DNA of 64,000 nt, taken from contig NZ_JHXZ01000016.1 of NCBI RefSeq assembly GCF_000621565.1, forward strand, positions 1 to 64,000. Direction: 5' to 3'. Shown piece after piece: positions 8,085 through 17,598 of the stretch. Both the position numbers and the translations under genes were made by a program. The notes under the pieces are model-generated. The model had not been told where the DNA came from and did no database searches. It saw only the letters and a list, made by a program, of their open reading frames with translations. The DNA is from Butyrivibrio sp. LB2008 (GTDB lineage: Bacteria > Bacillota > Clostridia > Lachnospirales > Lachnospiraceae). Position 1 is the first letter of the stretch. Each line of letters begins with the position of its first letter.

Positions 8085-8570
8085 TTAAATAATACCGAAT
8101 ATTGTCAGAACATTAAATGTCAGATCCGCCAAAGCGATCAATCCGATAATAATGAGAAGCGGTCCGACTGCGTTATTCTTGTATTCAACAATATCAAGCA
8201 CTGTTTCCATCTTCTTATTGATCTCAGCAATTTCTTCTTCGATCTTTTCGCGGTTCTTATCAACAATAGCCTGTACATTCCTATATATCTGAACCCCAAC
8301 GTCATGGGTCTTGGAATCACTCTCATCGATTTTTGAAAGTACTCTGTCAAACTCTTCCGAATAGTCCCTTGAAGCTTCCATCAATTCCTCTAGTTGTTCA
8401 AGTTGCTGACTATAATCTTCAGCATGTTTGCGTAATTCTACGATCTCTTTCCTGTAGTGTTCAGCTTCTTTTTTGATTCTCTGGGCTTCAGCCATCTCTG
8501 CCTGAGAATTGGCTTTTATTATGTCCTGGGCACTAAACTTTTTTTCAAGTTTGTCCATAAAGTTCTCCAT
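8085..8570 (-). CDS. Small coiled-coil protein with C-terminal membrane anchor, function unknown
   Basis: A 161-residue protein I do not recognise. Residues about 20-130 are almost entirely charged heptad-like helix (runs of E, K, Q and R), and residues about 136-158 form one hydrophobic helix ending in IFGII, so it should be tail-anchored with the coiled coil in the cytoplasm. GGAGGG six bases before the ATG fixes the start. It precedes the M23 peptidase gene by 28 bases, so the two are likely co-transcribed; a scaffold or positioning role for the wall enzyme is possible but unproven. A candidate promoter lies at 8729-8758. Confidence 0.75.
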   Translation of the reverse strand: MENFMDKLEKKFSAQDIIKANSQAEMAEAQRIKKEAEHYRKEIVELRKHAEDYSQQLEQLEELMEASRDYSEEFDRVLSKIDESDSKTHDVGVQIYRNVQAIVDKNREKIEEEIAEINKKMETVLDIVEYKNNAVGPLLIIIGLIALADLTFNVLTIFGII

Positions 8571-8897
8571 AATCTTCCCTCCTCATATGCAAAACCTCCC
8601 CTTATCTGCATACAATATAGCTTATCATCCATTATGCAAATTAGACAAGATTGTATTACCAAAAAACTATTTATTGTGTACTTTTACTATTTGTTCATTC
8701 GACGTTCATATTCTATTCATATTTAGCTTGTATAGTATTTTCATAGCAACGAGCACAAACGATTTTTAATAAAAAGAAGATAGATTTTTTCATAATAGGC
8801 CGGGCGCAGCGATGTGTCTGGCCACTCCTCATTAATGGGCTTTTTCAAAAGATCAAAAGCTCATTTCCCCCAATGCCTTCTATATTCATATCCTCAA
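8571..8897. other. Non-coding gap with one weak promoter candidate and two hairpins
   Basis: No credible gene was seen in this 327-base gap; short open frames on the plus strand lack ribosome sites. A possible minus-strand promoter has TTGTGC (8758-8753), 18 bases, TATACA (8734-8729). A hairpin GGCCGG/CTGGCC (8798-8803 with 8818-8823) and an imperfect AGCTTTT/AAAAGC hairpin near 8836-8862 follow the alarmone synthetase gene, but neither has a proper T run. Confidence 0.45.
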
Positions 8898-9557
8898 TTA
8901 TTTTGCATCTGTATTTTCAATCGCCTGAATCTCATCATTAAGGGATAACATTCTCGCATCAAGATCGGCCACCATCTTGGCGCACTCATAGAGCTCGGTA
9001 TTGATATGTACCGGTGCCTTCCCTTCGAATTTATATTGAATCTTGTGCTCAAGCGAAGCCCAAAAATCCATCGCGACTGTTCTTATCTGTATCTCAACTT
9101 TTACATTCACGATCCTGTCGGAAAGATAAACCGGAAGCGAAACTATCATATGATAGCTTCTGTATCCGCTGTCCTTGGGATTCATGATGTAATCTTTGAT
9201 GGTCAGTACCTGTATATCTTTTTGGCTGCTGATCATCTCTGCTATTCTATATATATCTGATGTAAAAGAGCATATTATACGGATTCCGGCAATATCATTT
9301 ACGTAGCGCACCATATTCTCAATGGTGGACTCATATCCATTTCTCTTGAGCTTCTTTACAATGCTCTCAGGTCCTTTTACTCTGGCCTTTACATGTTCAA
9401 TCGGATTGTATCTGTGAACTTCCTGAAACTCCTCATTAAGGATTTCAATCTTGGTCTGAATCTGCTTCAGAGCTGCGTTATAAAGGAGGTTTACTTCCTC
9501 CCATGTATGCATGTCATCAGATATTTTTATATTGCTTCCGGAAAGATCTAATTCCAT
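8898..9557 (-). CDS. Small alarmone synthetase, RelA/SpoT synthetase domain only (RelQ/YjbM-like)
   Basis: A 219-residue cytoplasmic protein with the (p)ppGpp synthetase fold and no hydrolase, TGS or ACT domain. Motifs: the basic stretch around VKARVKGPESIVKKLKR, DIAGIRIICSF, the catalytic-loop GYRSYHMIV, and VEIQIRTVAMDFWASLEHK, with the acidic and basic residues expected for pyrophosphate transfer from ATP to GDP/GTP. Length fits RelQ-type enzymes. GGGAG six bases before the ATG sets the start. Only three bases separate it from the upstream glycosyltransferase gene, so they are translated from one mRNA. This couples stringent-response alarmone production to a surface polysaccharide operon. 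Confidence 0.88.
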   Translation of the reverse strand: MELDLSGSNIKISDDMHTWEEVNLLYNAALKQIQTKIEILNEEFQEVHRYNPIEHVKARVKGPESIVKKLKRNGYESTIENMVRYVNDIAGIRIICSFTSDIYRIAEMISSQKDIQVLTIKDYIMNPKDSGYRSYHMIVSLPVYLSDRIVNVKVEIQIRTVAMDFWASLEHKIQYKFEGKAPVHINTELYECAKMVADLDARMLSLNDEIQAIENTDAK

Positions 9558-9560
9558 TAT

Positions 9561-10490
9561 TTACTCCCAGTATTCCTTGTTCATAGAAAATGCCTTAACC
9601 AATGTCCTCGGCAATTTCTTATAATTTCTACCTAATTTGTAGCCAAGCCATCTAAAGCCGCACATAGTAATGTAATGTGGAATAAGATAGCCCTTTCCAA
9701 TATGTTGAAAATGCTTGACGGTCTGACCGACCATCTTCTTTCCCTCTGTCTCAGAGCTGATACTTCCGAATATCTCCGGATGATCCGTCTGTGATACACC
9801 GAGGTCAAAATTTCTGTGGAACTGCTGCATGCAGGTGTAGTTATGTGAATGAACCACCCCGGCCTCAGGAACATAACATATAGCATATCCCTTCTGGCAT
9901 GCATTTCCTGCGTATACCATATCCTCATTAAATATGGTCTTATGCGTAAATCCGCCTATTTTATCATATATATCACGCCTGTACATGGCACAGACATTTG
10001 AACAAAAATAAGTCTTTATTCCCAATCTGCTTACATCCGCCTGAGTCTTTCTTATAAACTCATTCGGATAATTAAATTTCCTTGAATATCTCTCTGCAAG
10101 ATTACAATCAGCTTTCGGATACTGTCTTGCATATGCTGCCGCAACATCCTCATCAAGCGCCTTTGCAAGAGATGCTATAAGTGCTTTATCCCTCGGGAAC
10201 GCATCCTGCGTCATCATAAGGAAATAATCCGCCGAAGAAAGGCTGACACCGCGATTTCTGGTCTCACCGTGATCAAATTCTTTTTTGCTGACATGTTCGA
10301 TAATAATATTTTCGTATTTTTCTTCCGGAGCAACACCCGCACCGGCAACGAAATCATCCCAGTACTTCTTCTCCGTATTCATGATGATAATATGTTCAGG
10401 TCTTACGGACTGCTTCTCGAGATTGTCGATCAATTCGACAAGAGACTTGTCCGGCTTATACGTAGGTATTATCACATCAATTTTATACAT
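9561..10490 (-). CDS. GT2 glycosyltransferase, rhamnosyltransferase-like
   Basis: A 309-residue cytoplasmic GT-A enzyme. It opens with the GT2 nucleotide-binding strand VIIPTYKPDKSL, has the motif FDHGETRNRG typical of the rhamnosyltransferase subgroup (RfbF/WbbL-like), TQDAFP in place of the DXD metal site, and FNEDMVYAG with the catalytic acid. The C-terminal 60 residues are basic and amphipathic, suggesting membrane contact. It lies between the LCP gene and the alarmone synthetase, and dTDP-rhamnose genes are in the same window, so rhamnosyl transfer to a lipid-linked wall glycan is likely. Acceptor and linkage cannot be read from sequence. Confidence 0.82.
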   Translation of the reverse strand: MYKIDVIIPTYKPDKSLVELIDNLEKQSVRPEHIIIMNTEKKYWDDFVAGAGVAPEEKYENIIIEHVSKKEFDHGETRNRGVSLSSADYFLMMTQDAFPRDKALIASLAKALDEDVAAAYARQYPKADCNLAERYSRKFNYPNEFIRKTQADVSRLGIKTYFCSNVCAMYRRDIYDKIGGFTHKTIFNEDMVYAGNACQKGYAICYVPEAGVVHSHNYTCMQQFHRNFDLGVSQTDHPEIFGSISSETEGKKMVGQTVKHFQHIGKGYLIPHYITMCGFRWLGYKLGRNYKKLPRTLVKAFSMNKEYWE

Positions 10491-10524
10491 CTCTACCTCA
10501 ATTATAATAAAAATTATGCGAATA

Positions 10525-10558
10525 CAAAAGGGCAGAGCTCATACAGAACCCGGCCCTT
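10525..10558 (-). terminator. Possible terminator or attenuator after the LCP gene
   Basis: On the minus strand AAGGGC (10558-10553) and GCCCTT (10533-10528) form a stem followed by a short T tract. It lies 32 bases after the LCP stop and 35 bases before the next start, so it may only partly stop transcription. Confidence 0.5.
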
Positions 10559-10589
10559 CCATGTCATATTCTAGTTAAAAAAATTCGCC

Positions 10590-11879
10590 TTACTTTCCTG
10601 AATCTGCACTAATTTTTTCACTATACTTCTTAACGTCTTCAGATACAGCATACTCAGTATCATTAAAGAGGAATCCGTGAAGCCACTTTACATTGCTCTC
10701 AAGATTTACAGGAATTACCATACTTCCCTTACCGATCTTACCTGTAGCTCTCATGCTCTCTTCAGGAAAACCGTTCTGCTCAACTATCTCGTACTTAGGA
10801 ACATCTTTAAGAAGCTTTACAATATCCGATATATCAAATGATGTATATATTTCACCCATCATACTGTTAGCAACTTTTTCAAGTTCTGAAGGGCTCTTCT
10901 TCTTTGCTTCCACAAGACATGCCTGAATTACTTCTCTCTGTCTTGCCGCACGATCAAAGTCACCACCTGCTGTATATCTTACACGACAATAAGCTGTTGC
11001 CTGAAGTCCGTTAAGTCTCTGCATTCCTGAGCTCTTAACGTCTTTGAAATCAAGTTTGAGCTCTTTAGCCATCATACGTCCGTAGTTATTAAGGTGCTCA
11101 ACTACGTCATCGGGAACATTGATCTCTACACCGCCCAATGCATCAACGACATCAGTAAGTCCTCTGAAACCGATAGTAATAAAGTCATTAATATCCATAT
11201 CAAGGTTCATATTGAGCATTGCGATAGCCTGATCGGGACCACCGTAAACATATGCGGCATTACACTTGTTATACTGATCATTGCTAAGATTAAGATATGT
11301 ATCACGATATACTGAGCAAAGCTTAATCTCTCCGTTATCATTATTGATTGAACAGATAATGATAGAGTCAGTTCTTGTTTTCTTCTTGAGCTGTTCATCA
11401 CGGGCATCTACACCAAAGAGAACAATATTGGTATATCCCTTCATGTGCTCGTTTTCTGCAGCTTCATCACTGATACTCTCATTGATTGCTTCCTCGTCAA
11501 GTTTTACCTTCCCGACTTTACCGACATCAATCTTATAGAATATATGCCAAGCTGCAAAAATAAGTAACAATGCAACAGCTATCTCACTTATAAGAAGAAT
11601 CATTGCTTTATTTTTCTTCTTGCCATTTTTTCCGGCTGAACCGGGTCTTGATGACTGACCTCTTCTAGGGGCATCATAGTCCCTTGAAGATCTTGCGCCT
11701 CTTCCGGCAGAACCTTCGGGTTCTCTTCTTCTGGGTCTTTCATCATAATCATCATAGTCACGTCTAGATCTAGAGTCTCTACTTCTTCCTGAAGATCTCA
11801 CATCATCTCTGTATCTATCGTCTCTCTGAGAAGGTCTGCGACCACCTCTGTCATAATATTCATCATCACGATTAGACAT
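10590..11879 (-). CDS. LytR-CpsA-Psr (LCP) family wall polymer ligase
   Basis: A 429-residue bitopic protein. Residues 1-93 are a disordered, very charged cytoplasmic tail rich in Arg, Asp and Tyr (for example RRDYDDYDERPRRRE). A membrane helix follows at about 95-118, then an extracellular LCP domain. LCP motifs seen: VLFGVDAR, RTDSIIICSIN, VYRDTYL, NAAYVYGG, DVVDALGGVEINV and CRVRYTAGGDFDRAARQREVI, including the arginines that hold the polyprenyl pyrophosphate. LCP enzymes transfer finished glycopolymers from undecaprenyl pyrophosphate to peptidoglycan MurNAc. Its place beside the priming transferase and the ABC-exporter operon fits attachment of that glycan. GGAGAGG precedes the ATG. The tail resembles those on the GH25 and SGNH proteins further right. 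Confidence 0.9.
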   Translation of the reverse strand: MSNRDDEYYDRGGRRPSQRDDRYRDDVRSSGRSRDSRSRRDYDDYDERPRRREPEGSAGRGARSSRDYDAPRRGQSSRPGSAGKNGKKKNKAMILLISEIAVALLLIFAAWHIFYKIDVGKVGKVKLDEEAINESISDEAAENEHMKGYTNIVLFGVDARDEQLKKKTRTDSIIICSINNDNGEIKLCSVYRDTYLNLSNDQYNKCNAAYVYGGPDQAIAMLNMNLDMDINDFITIGFRGLTDVVDALGGVEINVPDDVVEHLNNYGRMMAKELKLDFKDVKSSGMQRLNGLQATAYCRVRYTAGGDFDRAARQREVIQACLVEAKKKSPSELEKVANSMMGEIYTSFDISDIVKLLKDVPKYEIVEQNGFPEESMRATGKIGKGSMVIPVNLESNVKWLHGFLFNDTEYAVSEDVKKYSEKISADSGK

Positions 11880-12025
11880 AATACCTCTCCACTTTCTCCT
11901 TGTTGTCCCAACGAATTGGTCATTCTTAATACTTCTTTGTAACCTTTTGTAACATTTACGTAAAAAAGTTAGCGTTTACCCAATACATTTTGCCACAAAA
12001 GTAAAAAATATACAAGTCTAACCGT

Positions 12026-13426
12026 TCAATATGCATTTTTATTGACAATTCCGTACCTTATCGTACCGATTATTATCTTAATATCAAACATCATGGACCA
12101 ATTTTCGATGTAATAAAGGTCATAATCTATTCTTTTTCGTATAGAAGTATCTCCTCTATAACCATTTATCTGGGCCCAGCCCGTAAGACCGGGGCGAACC
12201 TGATGTTTAACCATATATCTTGGAATCTGTTCCTTGAATTTCTCGACAAACTGCGGTCTCTCAGGTCTCGGACCGACAATACTCATCTGTCCGATCAATA
12301 TGTTAAAGAGCTGCGGAAGTTCATCAATACTGGTTTTTCGGATTATTTTTCCTATACTTGTAACTCTCGGATCGTCCTTTGTAGTCCAGCCCTTTTTCTC
12401 TTCAGATTCGGTCTGCACTCTCATACTTCTGAACTTGTACATATTAAACGTCTTGCCGTTAAGTCCCACTCTCTCCTGCTTATAAAGTATAGGTCCGTTG
12501 TCCGTAACTTTTATAAGAAAAGCAATGATAAACATTAAGGGAGATAACAGGATTATTCCCATAAGTGAGCCAAAAATATCAACGCACCTCTTTGCAAGCC
12601 TGTTCATCGAGTTTGAAAGGGGAACATATCTGATATTGATAACAGGTATTCCCTGCACATCTTCCGTAAACGGATTACTTGGGAAAAGAGAAGAATAATC
12701 CGGAATGAACTTGGTATGAATACCGGATTTCTCGCACTGAGCCACAAGTTCCTCCAATCTGTCATAATCATTAAGAGGAAGTGTGATAGTAATCTCATCA
12801 AATTTACTGTCTTCCAGATAATTTGAAAGTGAATCAATGTTTCCAATGACTTCAATTCCATGATAACTTGTTCCTATAGGAACAAAATCATCCAAGACAC
12901 CCGCAATGACATATCCCCACTGAGGATTATCCAGAATTCTGCTGATATATCCTTCAGCAGCCCTTGAATATCCGACCAGCAAAATATGCTTAATATTGTA
13001 TCCTTTTTTTCTAATAAATTGTAAAAACTTTCTTAAAAGTCCATGTGCAAATGTTGTAATAAATGTATTCAGAATAAAAAATATGAATACAGTCCATCTC
13101 GGGAAATCGTACTGCTTAAAAACAAACAATACAACCGAAAGTCCGAGCGCACCAAAAACATTAGCCTCAAAAATATCAACAAACTCATCCCAAAGCTTTA
13201 ATGCACGTCTCGATGTATACAACTGCATCATGTAATAAAGAAATAGATATGCGGGAAGTACATAATAAAGTGCCATAAGATATGTATGAAACTTTATGTA
13301 TCCTACATTAGCATCTGCTTTTAAATACATCAGAATAGGATATGACGCAATATATGAACCGGCTATTATAAGCCCGTCCACTATTACATGTGCCCTATTT
13401 AAATGTACCTGATTGTCCTTGATCAT
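12026..13426 (-). CDS. Polyprenyl-phosphate hexose-1-phosphate transferase (WbaP/CpsE type)
   Basis: A 466-residue membrane enzyme that starts glycan synthesis by moving a sugar-1-phosphate from a UDP-sugar to undecaprenyl phosphate. The N-terminal half has about four membrane helices, then a CoA-binding-like domain (HILLVGYSRAAEGYI). The C-terminal bacterial sugar transferase domain has KRCVDIFGS, GPILYKQERVGLNGK, MYKFRSM, DELPQLFNIL, IVGPRPERP and RPGLTGWAQINGYRG. The ATG at 13426 overlaps the stop of the upstream glycosyltransferase (ATGA), so I prefer it to the in-frame start 13 codons earlier. It is the last gene of the long central operon. The sugar (glucose or galactose) is not decidable here. 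Confidence 0.9.
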   Translation of the reverse strand: MIKDNQVHLNRAHVIVDGLIIAGSYIASYPILMYLKADANVGYIKFHTYLMALYYVLPAYLFLYYMMQLYTSRRALKLWDEFVDIFEANVFGALGLSVVLFVFKQYDFPRWTVFIFFILNTFITTFAHGLLRKFLQFIRKKGYNIKHILLVGYSRAAEGYISRILDNPQWGYVIAGVLDDFVPIGTSYHGIEVIGNIDSLSNYLEDSKFDEITITLPLNDYDRLEELVAQCEKSGIHTKFIPDYSSLFPSNPFTEDVQGIPVINIRYVPLSNSMNRLAKRCVDIFGSLMGIILLSPLMFIIAFLIKVTDNGPILYKQERVGLNGKTFNMYKFRSMRVQTESEEKKGWTTKDDPRVTSIGKIIRKTSIDELPQLFNILIGQMSIVGPRPERPQFVEKFKEQIPRYMVKHQVRPGLTGWAQINGYRGDTSIRKRIDYDLYYIENWSMMFDIKIIIGTIRYGIVNKNAY

Positions 13427-14394
13427 ACTCTTGTTGCCCCAAATCTTCTTGCTATATTGATCCACAGTTCAAGCTGCAGTCCAGCACACGCAAGAAGCTC
13501 CTTCTTCCCAAACTTCTGTCTTCTGTCCGCATTCTTTACGATCTTGGAAACCCCTGCCATGATTCCCCTAACATGACTCATTCCAAGCCCTTTACGCACA
13601 TAAAAGACATGCTTAATAATAATCCCGGCCAGAATAAAAGGTAAATTAATAATTATCTGCAAAACCGGCATATTTTTATAAATAAAGTATAAGTTATTAC
13701 CCGCTGTTAATTCAACCTTAAAAGAATTGTACCTCGAACCCGAAGTACCACTTCCCGCATGATAAACCAGAGCATCCGGATCACAGGCGTTTATATACCC
13801 CTTTATCCTCGCCCTGTATCCTATATCAACATCCTCAAGATAGCAAAAATGTTTCTCGTCAAAGTATCCGACTTCTTCGAACAGTTTAGTCCTGTACATT
13901 GCGGCTCCCGCACATGCACTCGTTACAGGCTTAAGCCCTGTAAATAAACTGCTCTTCTTATCTCTTCCGGGTGAAAAAGCCCATCCGAGAGCGCAATAGT
14001 AATCCCCTGCATCATCTATAAGCTCGGGATTTTTAAGTTGAAGAAGCTTTGCCTGAACACTGAAAAGCTTCTTTCCTCTGCTCATTGTTTTTACTAAAGT
14101 CTCAAGCACCTTCTCATCGCATACAGTGTCATCGTTAAGCAAAAAAACATACTCGGAATCTGCTGCCTTTATCCCAACATTAACAGCATTTGCAAATCCC
14201 GTATTCTCATCAAGAGTAATTACTTCAACTTCGGGATATTTTTCCCTGATATACTCCGCACTGCCGTCAGTAGAGCCGTTGTCAACCATGATAACATGAA
14301 AGTCCCTGTATGTCTGCTTTTTCAGACTTTTGAAACATTCATCAAGATATTTTTTTCCATTATAATTAGGTATTACTACAGTTACCGTTTTCAT
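13423..14394 (-). CDS. GT2 glycosyltransferase, rhamnosyltransferase-like
   Basis: A GT-A enzyme of about 323 residues beginning MKTVTVVIPNYNGKKYL. Motifs include VDNGSTDGS, FANAVNVG, the DXD-type FLLNDDT and YLEDVDIGYRARIKG with the catalytic acid, as in dTDP-rhamnosyl transferases of O-antigen and wall rhamnan loci. The C-terminal part has a hydrophobic stretch (LQIIINLPFILAGIII) and basic residues for membrane attachment. Two starts are possible: ATG 14403, overlapping the upstream stop as ATGA, and ATG 14394, which is better spaced from AGAGG; I give the latter. It overlaps the priming-transferase start by four bases, a sign of translational coupling. Confidence 0.85.
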   Translation of the reverse strand: MKTVTVVIPNYNGKKYLDECFKSLKKQTYRDFHVIMVDNGSTDGSAEYIREKYPEVEVITLDENTGFANAVNVGIKAADSEYVFLLNDDTVCDEKVLETLVKTMSRGKKLFSVQAKLLQLKNPELIDDAGDYYCALGWAFSPGRDKKSSLFTGLKPVTSACAGAAMYRTKLFEEVGYFDEKHFCYLEDVDIGYRARIKGYINACDPDALVYHAGSGTSGSRYNSFKVELTAGNNLYFIYKNMPVLQIIINLPFILAGIIIKHVFYVRKGLGMSHVRGIMAGVSKIVKNADRRQKFGKKELLACAGLQLELWINIARRFGATRV

Positions 14395-14399
14395 TGCGA

Positions 14400-15803
14400 T
14401 CATATCCTCTTAACAACTTGCGGATCCCACATGATGCGAAGCCCACGCTTCCTGACTTCTTTGCATACCAAAAAACTGAGCTCTATGATTTTTTCCTCAG
14501 AGAGCCCCGCGAATCTTTCTTCCGTGCCATTCTCATTGAAAGTATCTGTATATTTCATGCCTGTGACTTCTTCATATGCATCTACAAACTCAGGTCTTAT
14601 CGCCATACATCTTATATCAACGGCATAACAGTCCTGCTGTACCACTGCCCTGTGCTGCAGTCCGCCGCTGTATCCAAGCGGTATCCCCTTATAAAGAGTG
14701 GTCTTATCTTCTAGATATATTCCGCCCACGATCTTCTTTTTCTCATCTACAAGCTTTCCGCCGACGCATCCGATATCTTTCCTGCATGACAGAATATCCG
14801 GCTTGTAATTAACTCTGTAAAAGCCAAGATGCGGAAGCGGCGTTACATCTGCATCAATCCTTGCATCCGAAAGTGCAGCCTCTATAGCATGTTGTCCTGC
14901 CTCGTAAGCGTATGTCTTGCTTGCGGGATTTGCCGCGGTAGATCCGCTGTGACATCTCCAGTGATACAAGACTTTACTTATATGCGCGATCTGCCAGGAA
15001 GCCATATCCATTGATAATGCAGCCTCACAGCATGTTCTGAGAAACAGATCGAAATCCTGCGCACCGTCATACTTTGCACGAAGCTTTAATCTCTTAATTA
15101 TGTCGCTTCTTATGATCGTAAAGTGACAGATATAATTATTTGAAAAAAGATAATCCATGTTAAAGGATGGCTTGGCGTGATGCTCGTAATATCTCTTTTC
15201 ACCGTTGTTATCTTCAAACTTATCCTCATCCGAGTATATAAGCCTAATAGGACAATTCCTGTATCCCGACAGGTGATTTTGCTTCATGCTCTTTTTGATA
15301 ACACGAAAAGCCTCATACAAAGCATCGGGAGTAATAAGATCATCATGATCCAAAAGACCTATATAATCTCCCTTTGCGAACTCGATAGCTCTGTTTGTAT
15401 TCTCGGATATACCGGCATTTTTTTCCAAGTGATAATACTTGATCCTGGGATCGTTACCCGCATATTCTTTCGCAATCTTAGACTCTTCCTGCGAAGCATC
15501 CGCAAGAACAAGTTCCCAATTTGCATAGCTCTGTGCTATTACAGACTCTATCATCTCCCTGAGATATTCTTCCGGGGTATTGTACATCGGAACCACAATG
15601 CTGAAGTTCACGGTCTCCCCTTCCTCCGCAAAACGTCTGTACTCAAGATTCTGCTCCTTCAGTACATCCTCGGAGAGATGATGGAATTCATAATTCTCAT
15701 TTGCATCAAGAGATACTCTTTCAAGGGCAGCAAAAAATGCGGCCCCAACACCATTGCGCTTAGCATACGTTATTGTTTTTATGACCGCATTTTTGATTCC
15801 CAT
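14400..15803 (-). CDS. GT2 glycosyltransferase with a degenerate second domain
   Basis: A 467-residue protein. After a basic amphipathic start (MGIKNAVIKTITYAKR) a complete GT2 domain spans about 65-290, with VVPMYNTPEEYLREMIESV, NRAIEFAKGDYIGLLDHDD (DXD), SDEDKF, ICHFTIIR and YDGAQDFDLFLR. The C-terminal 150 residues resemble only the later half of a second GT2 domain (IGCVGGKLVDEKKKI and following), lacking its nucleotide-binding strand. It is a paralogue of the large dual-domain enzymes at 17626 and 19727. Such enzymes polymerise or cap rhamnan-like chains. One active site is predicted; the remnant may bind acceptor. Confidence 0.82.
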   Translation of the reverse strand: MGIKNAVIKTITYAKRNGVGAAFFAALERVSLDANENYEFHHLSEDVLKEQNLEYRRFAEEGETVNFSIVVPMYNTPEEYLREMIESVIAQSYANWELVLADASQEESKIAKEYAGNDPRIKYYHLEKNAGISENTNRAIEFAKGDYIGLLDHDDLITPDALYEAFRVIKKSMKQNHLSGYRNCPIRLIYSDEDKFEDNNGEKRYYEHHAKPSFNMDYLFSNNYICHFTIIRSDIIKRLKLRAKYDGAQDFDLFLRTCCEAALSMDMASWQIAHISKVLYHWRCHSGSTAANPASKTYAYEAGQHAIEAALSDARIDADVTPLPHLGFYRVNYKPDILSCRKDIGCVGGKLVDEKKKIVGGIYLEDKTTLYKGIPLGYSGGLQHRAVVQQDCYAVDIRCMAIRPEFVDAYEEVTGMKYTDTFNENGTEERFAGLSEEKIIELSFLVCKEVRKRGLRIMWDPQVVKRI

Positions 15804-15824
15804 AATTCTTATTACCTTACTTAA

Positions 15825-17564
15825 TTATTGTATTGCATTCTTTACCGCCTCAGTAAGCTCATCCTGGAGCTTAGCGGCATCTTCCAAGTTCTTTCCTTTT
15901 ACGCCCATATAGAACTTGATCTTGGGCTCTGTTCCTGAAGGTCTTGCACAGCACCATGAATCGTCATTAAGTGCAAAATACAAAACGTTAGAAGCCGGAA
16001 GTCCAGTCTCAGACTCTTTTCCGCTCTCCATATCAATAACCTTGCCGGTCTTGTAATCTCTAAATTCTTCAACCTTCCAGTTGCCGAATGTCTTGGGAGG
16101 ATTGTTTCTGAGCTTATCCATAATAGCTGCGATCTGCTCAGCGCCTTCCTTGCCCTTCATTGTGATAGAATACTGACCTTCTTTGTAATAGCCATACTCT
16201 TCATACATATCGATCATTGCATCCCATACGCTCTTGCCCTGTTTCTTATAGAATGCAGCAAGTTCGCAGAGGCACATAACGGCAACGATAGCGTCCTTAT
16301 CTCTTGCATGAGTTCCTGCAAGACATCCGTATGACTCCTCAAGACCAAATACATAGTTGTGAGACTGATTATTCTCTTCATAGATCTTGATCTGCTCACC
16401 GATGTACTTAAATCCTGTAAGAACCTCAGTATAATAAAGTCCGTACTTTTCAGCAACATGTTTTGCCATGTTGGTAGTAACGATAGTAGTTACAAAAGCA
16501 GGGTTTGCCGGCATTGTCTTTGTATTTGTGCGCTCTCTCAAGATATACTCACCGATAAGCATACCTGACATATTACCTGTAAATCCAACATATTCGCCCG
16601 TCTTAAGATCCTTTGCGTAGATTCCGAGACGGTCTGCATCGGGATCGGTTGCAAGAACGATGTCCGCATCCTTCTCTTTTGCAAGCTCAAGCGCAAGCTT
16701 AAATGCCTTGGGATCCTCGGGATTGGGATACTCAAGTGTTGTGAACTCCGGATCCGGAGCTTCCTGTTCGGGAACAACATACACATTCTTAAATCCAAGC
16801 TCTTTCAAAACTCTTCTTACAGGAAGGTTACCTGTTCCGTGGAAAGGTGTATATACAATGCTGAACTTATCAGCCATCTCATCGATAACATCCTGATGAA
16901 TGATCTGCTTCTTAAGTTCTACCATGTACTTGTCATCTATCTCTGTTCCGAATGAAACATAAAGTCCCTGAGCAATGGCATCTTCTTTGGACATTGTCTT
17001 AACTTCATGATAATCCGTGATAGCCATAACTTCGGCAATTATTCCGTTGTCGTGAGGAGGTGTTACCTGTGCGCCGTCCTCCCAGTATACCTTGTATCCG
17101 TTATATTCCGGAGGATTGTGAGAAGCTGTTACCATTACGCCTGCGATACATCCAAACTCTCTGAGTGCAAAAGAAAGCTCGGGTGTGGGACGTAAGATGT
17201 CGCTCACATAAGCCTTGATACCGTTTGCTGCAAGGCAAAGAGCCGTCTCATCCGCAAACTCGGGTGAGAATCTTCTGCAGTCAAAAGAAATTGCAACACC
17301 TTTTTTAGCTGCATCGGGGCCGCCGTTCTTTTTGATATAATTTGCAAGTCCCTGTGTAGCTTTTCTTACAACGTACTTGTTCATTCTGTTTGTTCCGGCG
17401 CCGATAACTCCTCTGAGTCCGCCGGTACCAAACTCAAGCTCTCTGTAAAATCTATCCTCAACTTCAGCCTCATCATTTCTGATAGCCATCAATTCATTCT
17501 TTGTCTCGTCATCAAAATACGGATCGTTAAGCCAATATTCAAGCTGTTTTGACGCTTCACTCAT
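15825..17564 (-). CDS. Phosphoglucomutase / phosphomannomutase (alpha-D-phosphohexomutase)
   Basis: A 579-residue cytoplasmic enzyme interconverting glucose-6-P and glucose-1-P (or the mannose forms), feeding NDP-sugar synthesis. Motifs: phosphoserine loop VTASHNPPEYNGYK with Ser148, metal loop DPDADRLG near 310, sugar loop GLEESYG and the phosphate-binding RPSGTEPKIKFYMG. The length fits the long Firmicute PgcA-type family. GGAGG precedes the ATG. It has its own extended -10 promoter inside the central operon (17599-17607). Glucose-1-P is the substrate of the RfbA enzyme in the same locus. Sugar preference is inferred from context. Confidence 0.92.
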   Translation of the reverse strand: MSEASKQLEYWLNDPYFDDETKNELMAIRNDEAEVEDRFYRELEFGTGGLRGVIGAGTNRMNKYVVRKATQGLANYIKKNGGPDAAKKGVAISFDCRRFSPEFADETALCLAANGIKAYVSDILRPTPELSFALREFGCIAGVMVTASHNPPEYNGYKVYWEDGAQVTPPHDNGIIAEVMAITDYHEVKTMSKEDAIAQGLYVSFGTEIDDKYMVELKKQIIHQDVIDEMADKFSIVYTPFHGTGNLPVRRVLKELGFKNVYVVPEQEAPDPEFTTLEYPNPEDPKAFKLALELAKEKDADIVLATDPDADRLGIYAKDLKTGEYVGFTGNMSGMLIGEYILRERTNTKTMPANPAFVTTIVTTNMAKHVAEKYGLYYTEVLTGFKYIGEQIKIYEENNQSHNYVFGLEESYGCLAGTHARDKDAIVAVMCLCELAAFYKKQGKSVWDAMIDMYEEYGYYKEGQYSITMKGKEGAEQIAAIMDKLRNNPPKTFGNWKVEEFRDYKTGKVIDMESGKESETGLPASNVLYFALNDDSWCCARPSGTEPKIKFYMGVKGKNLEDAAKLQDELTEAVKNAIQ

Positions 17565-17598
17565 TTTTCTTTCCTCCTTAAAATAAAACTACTGTTTT

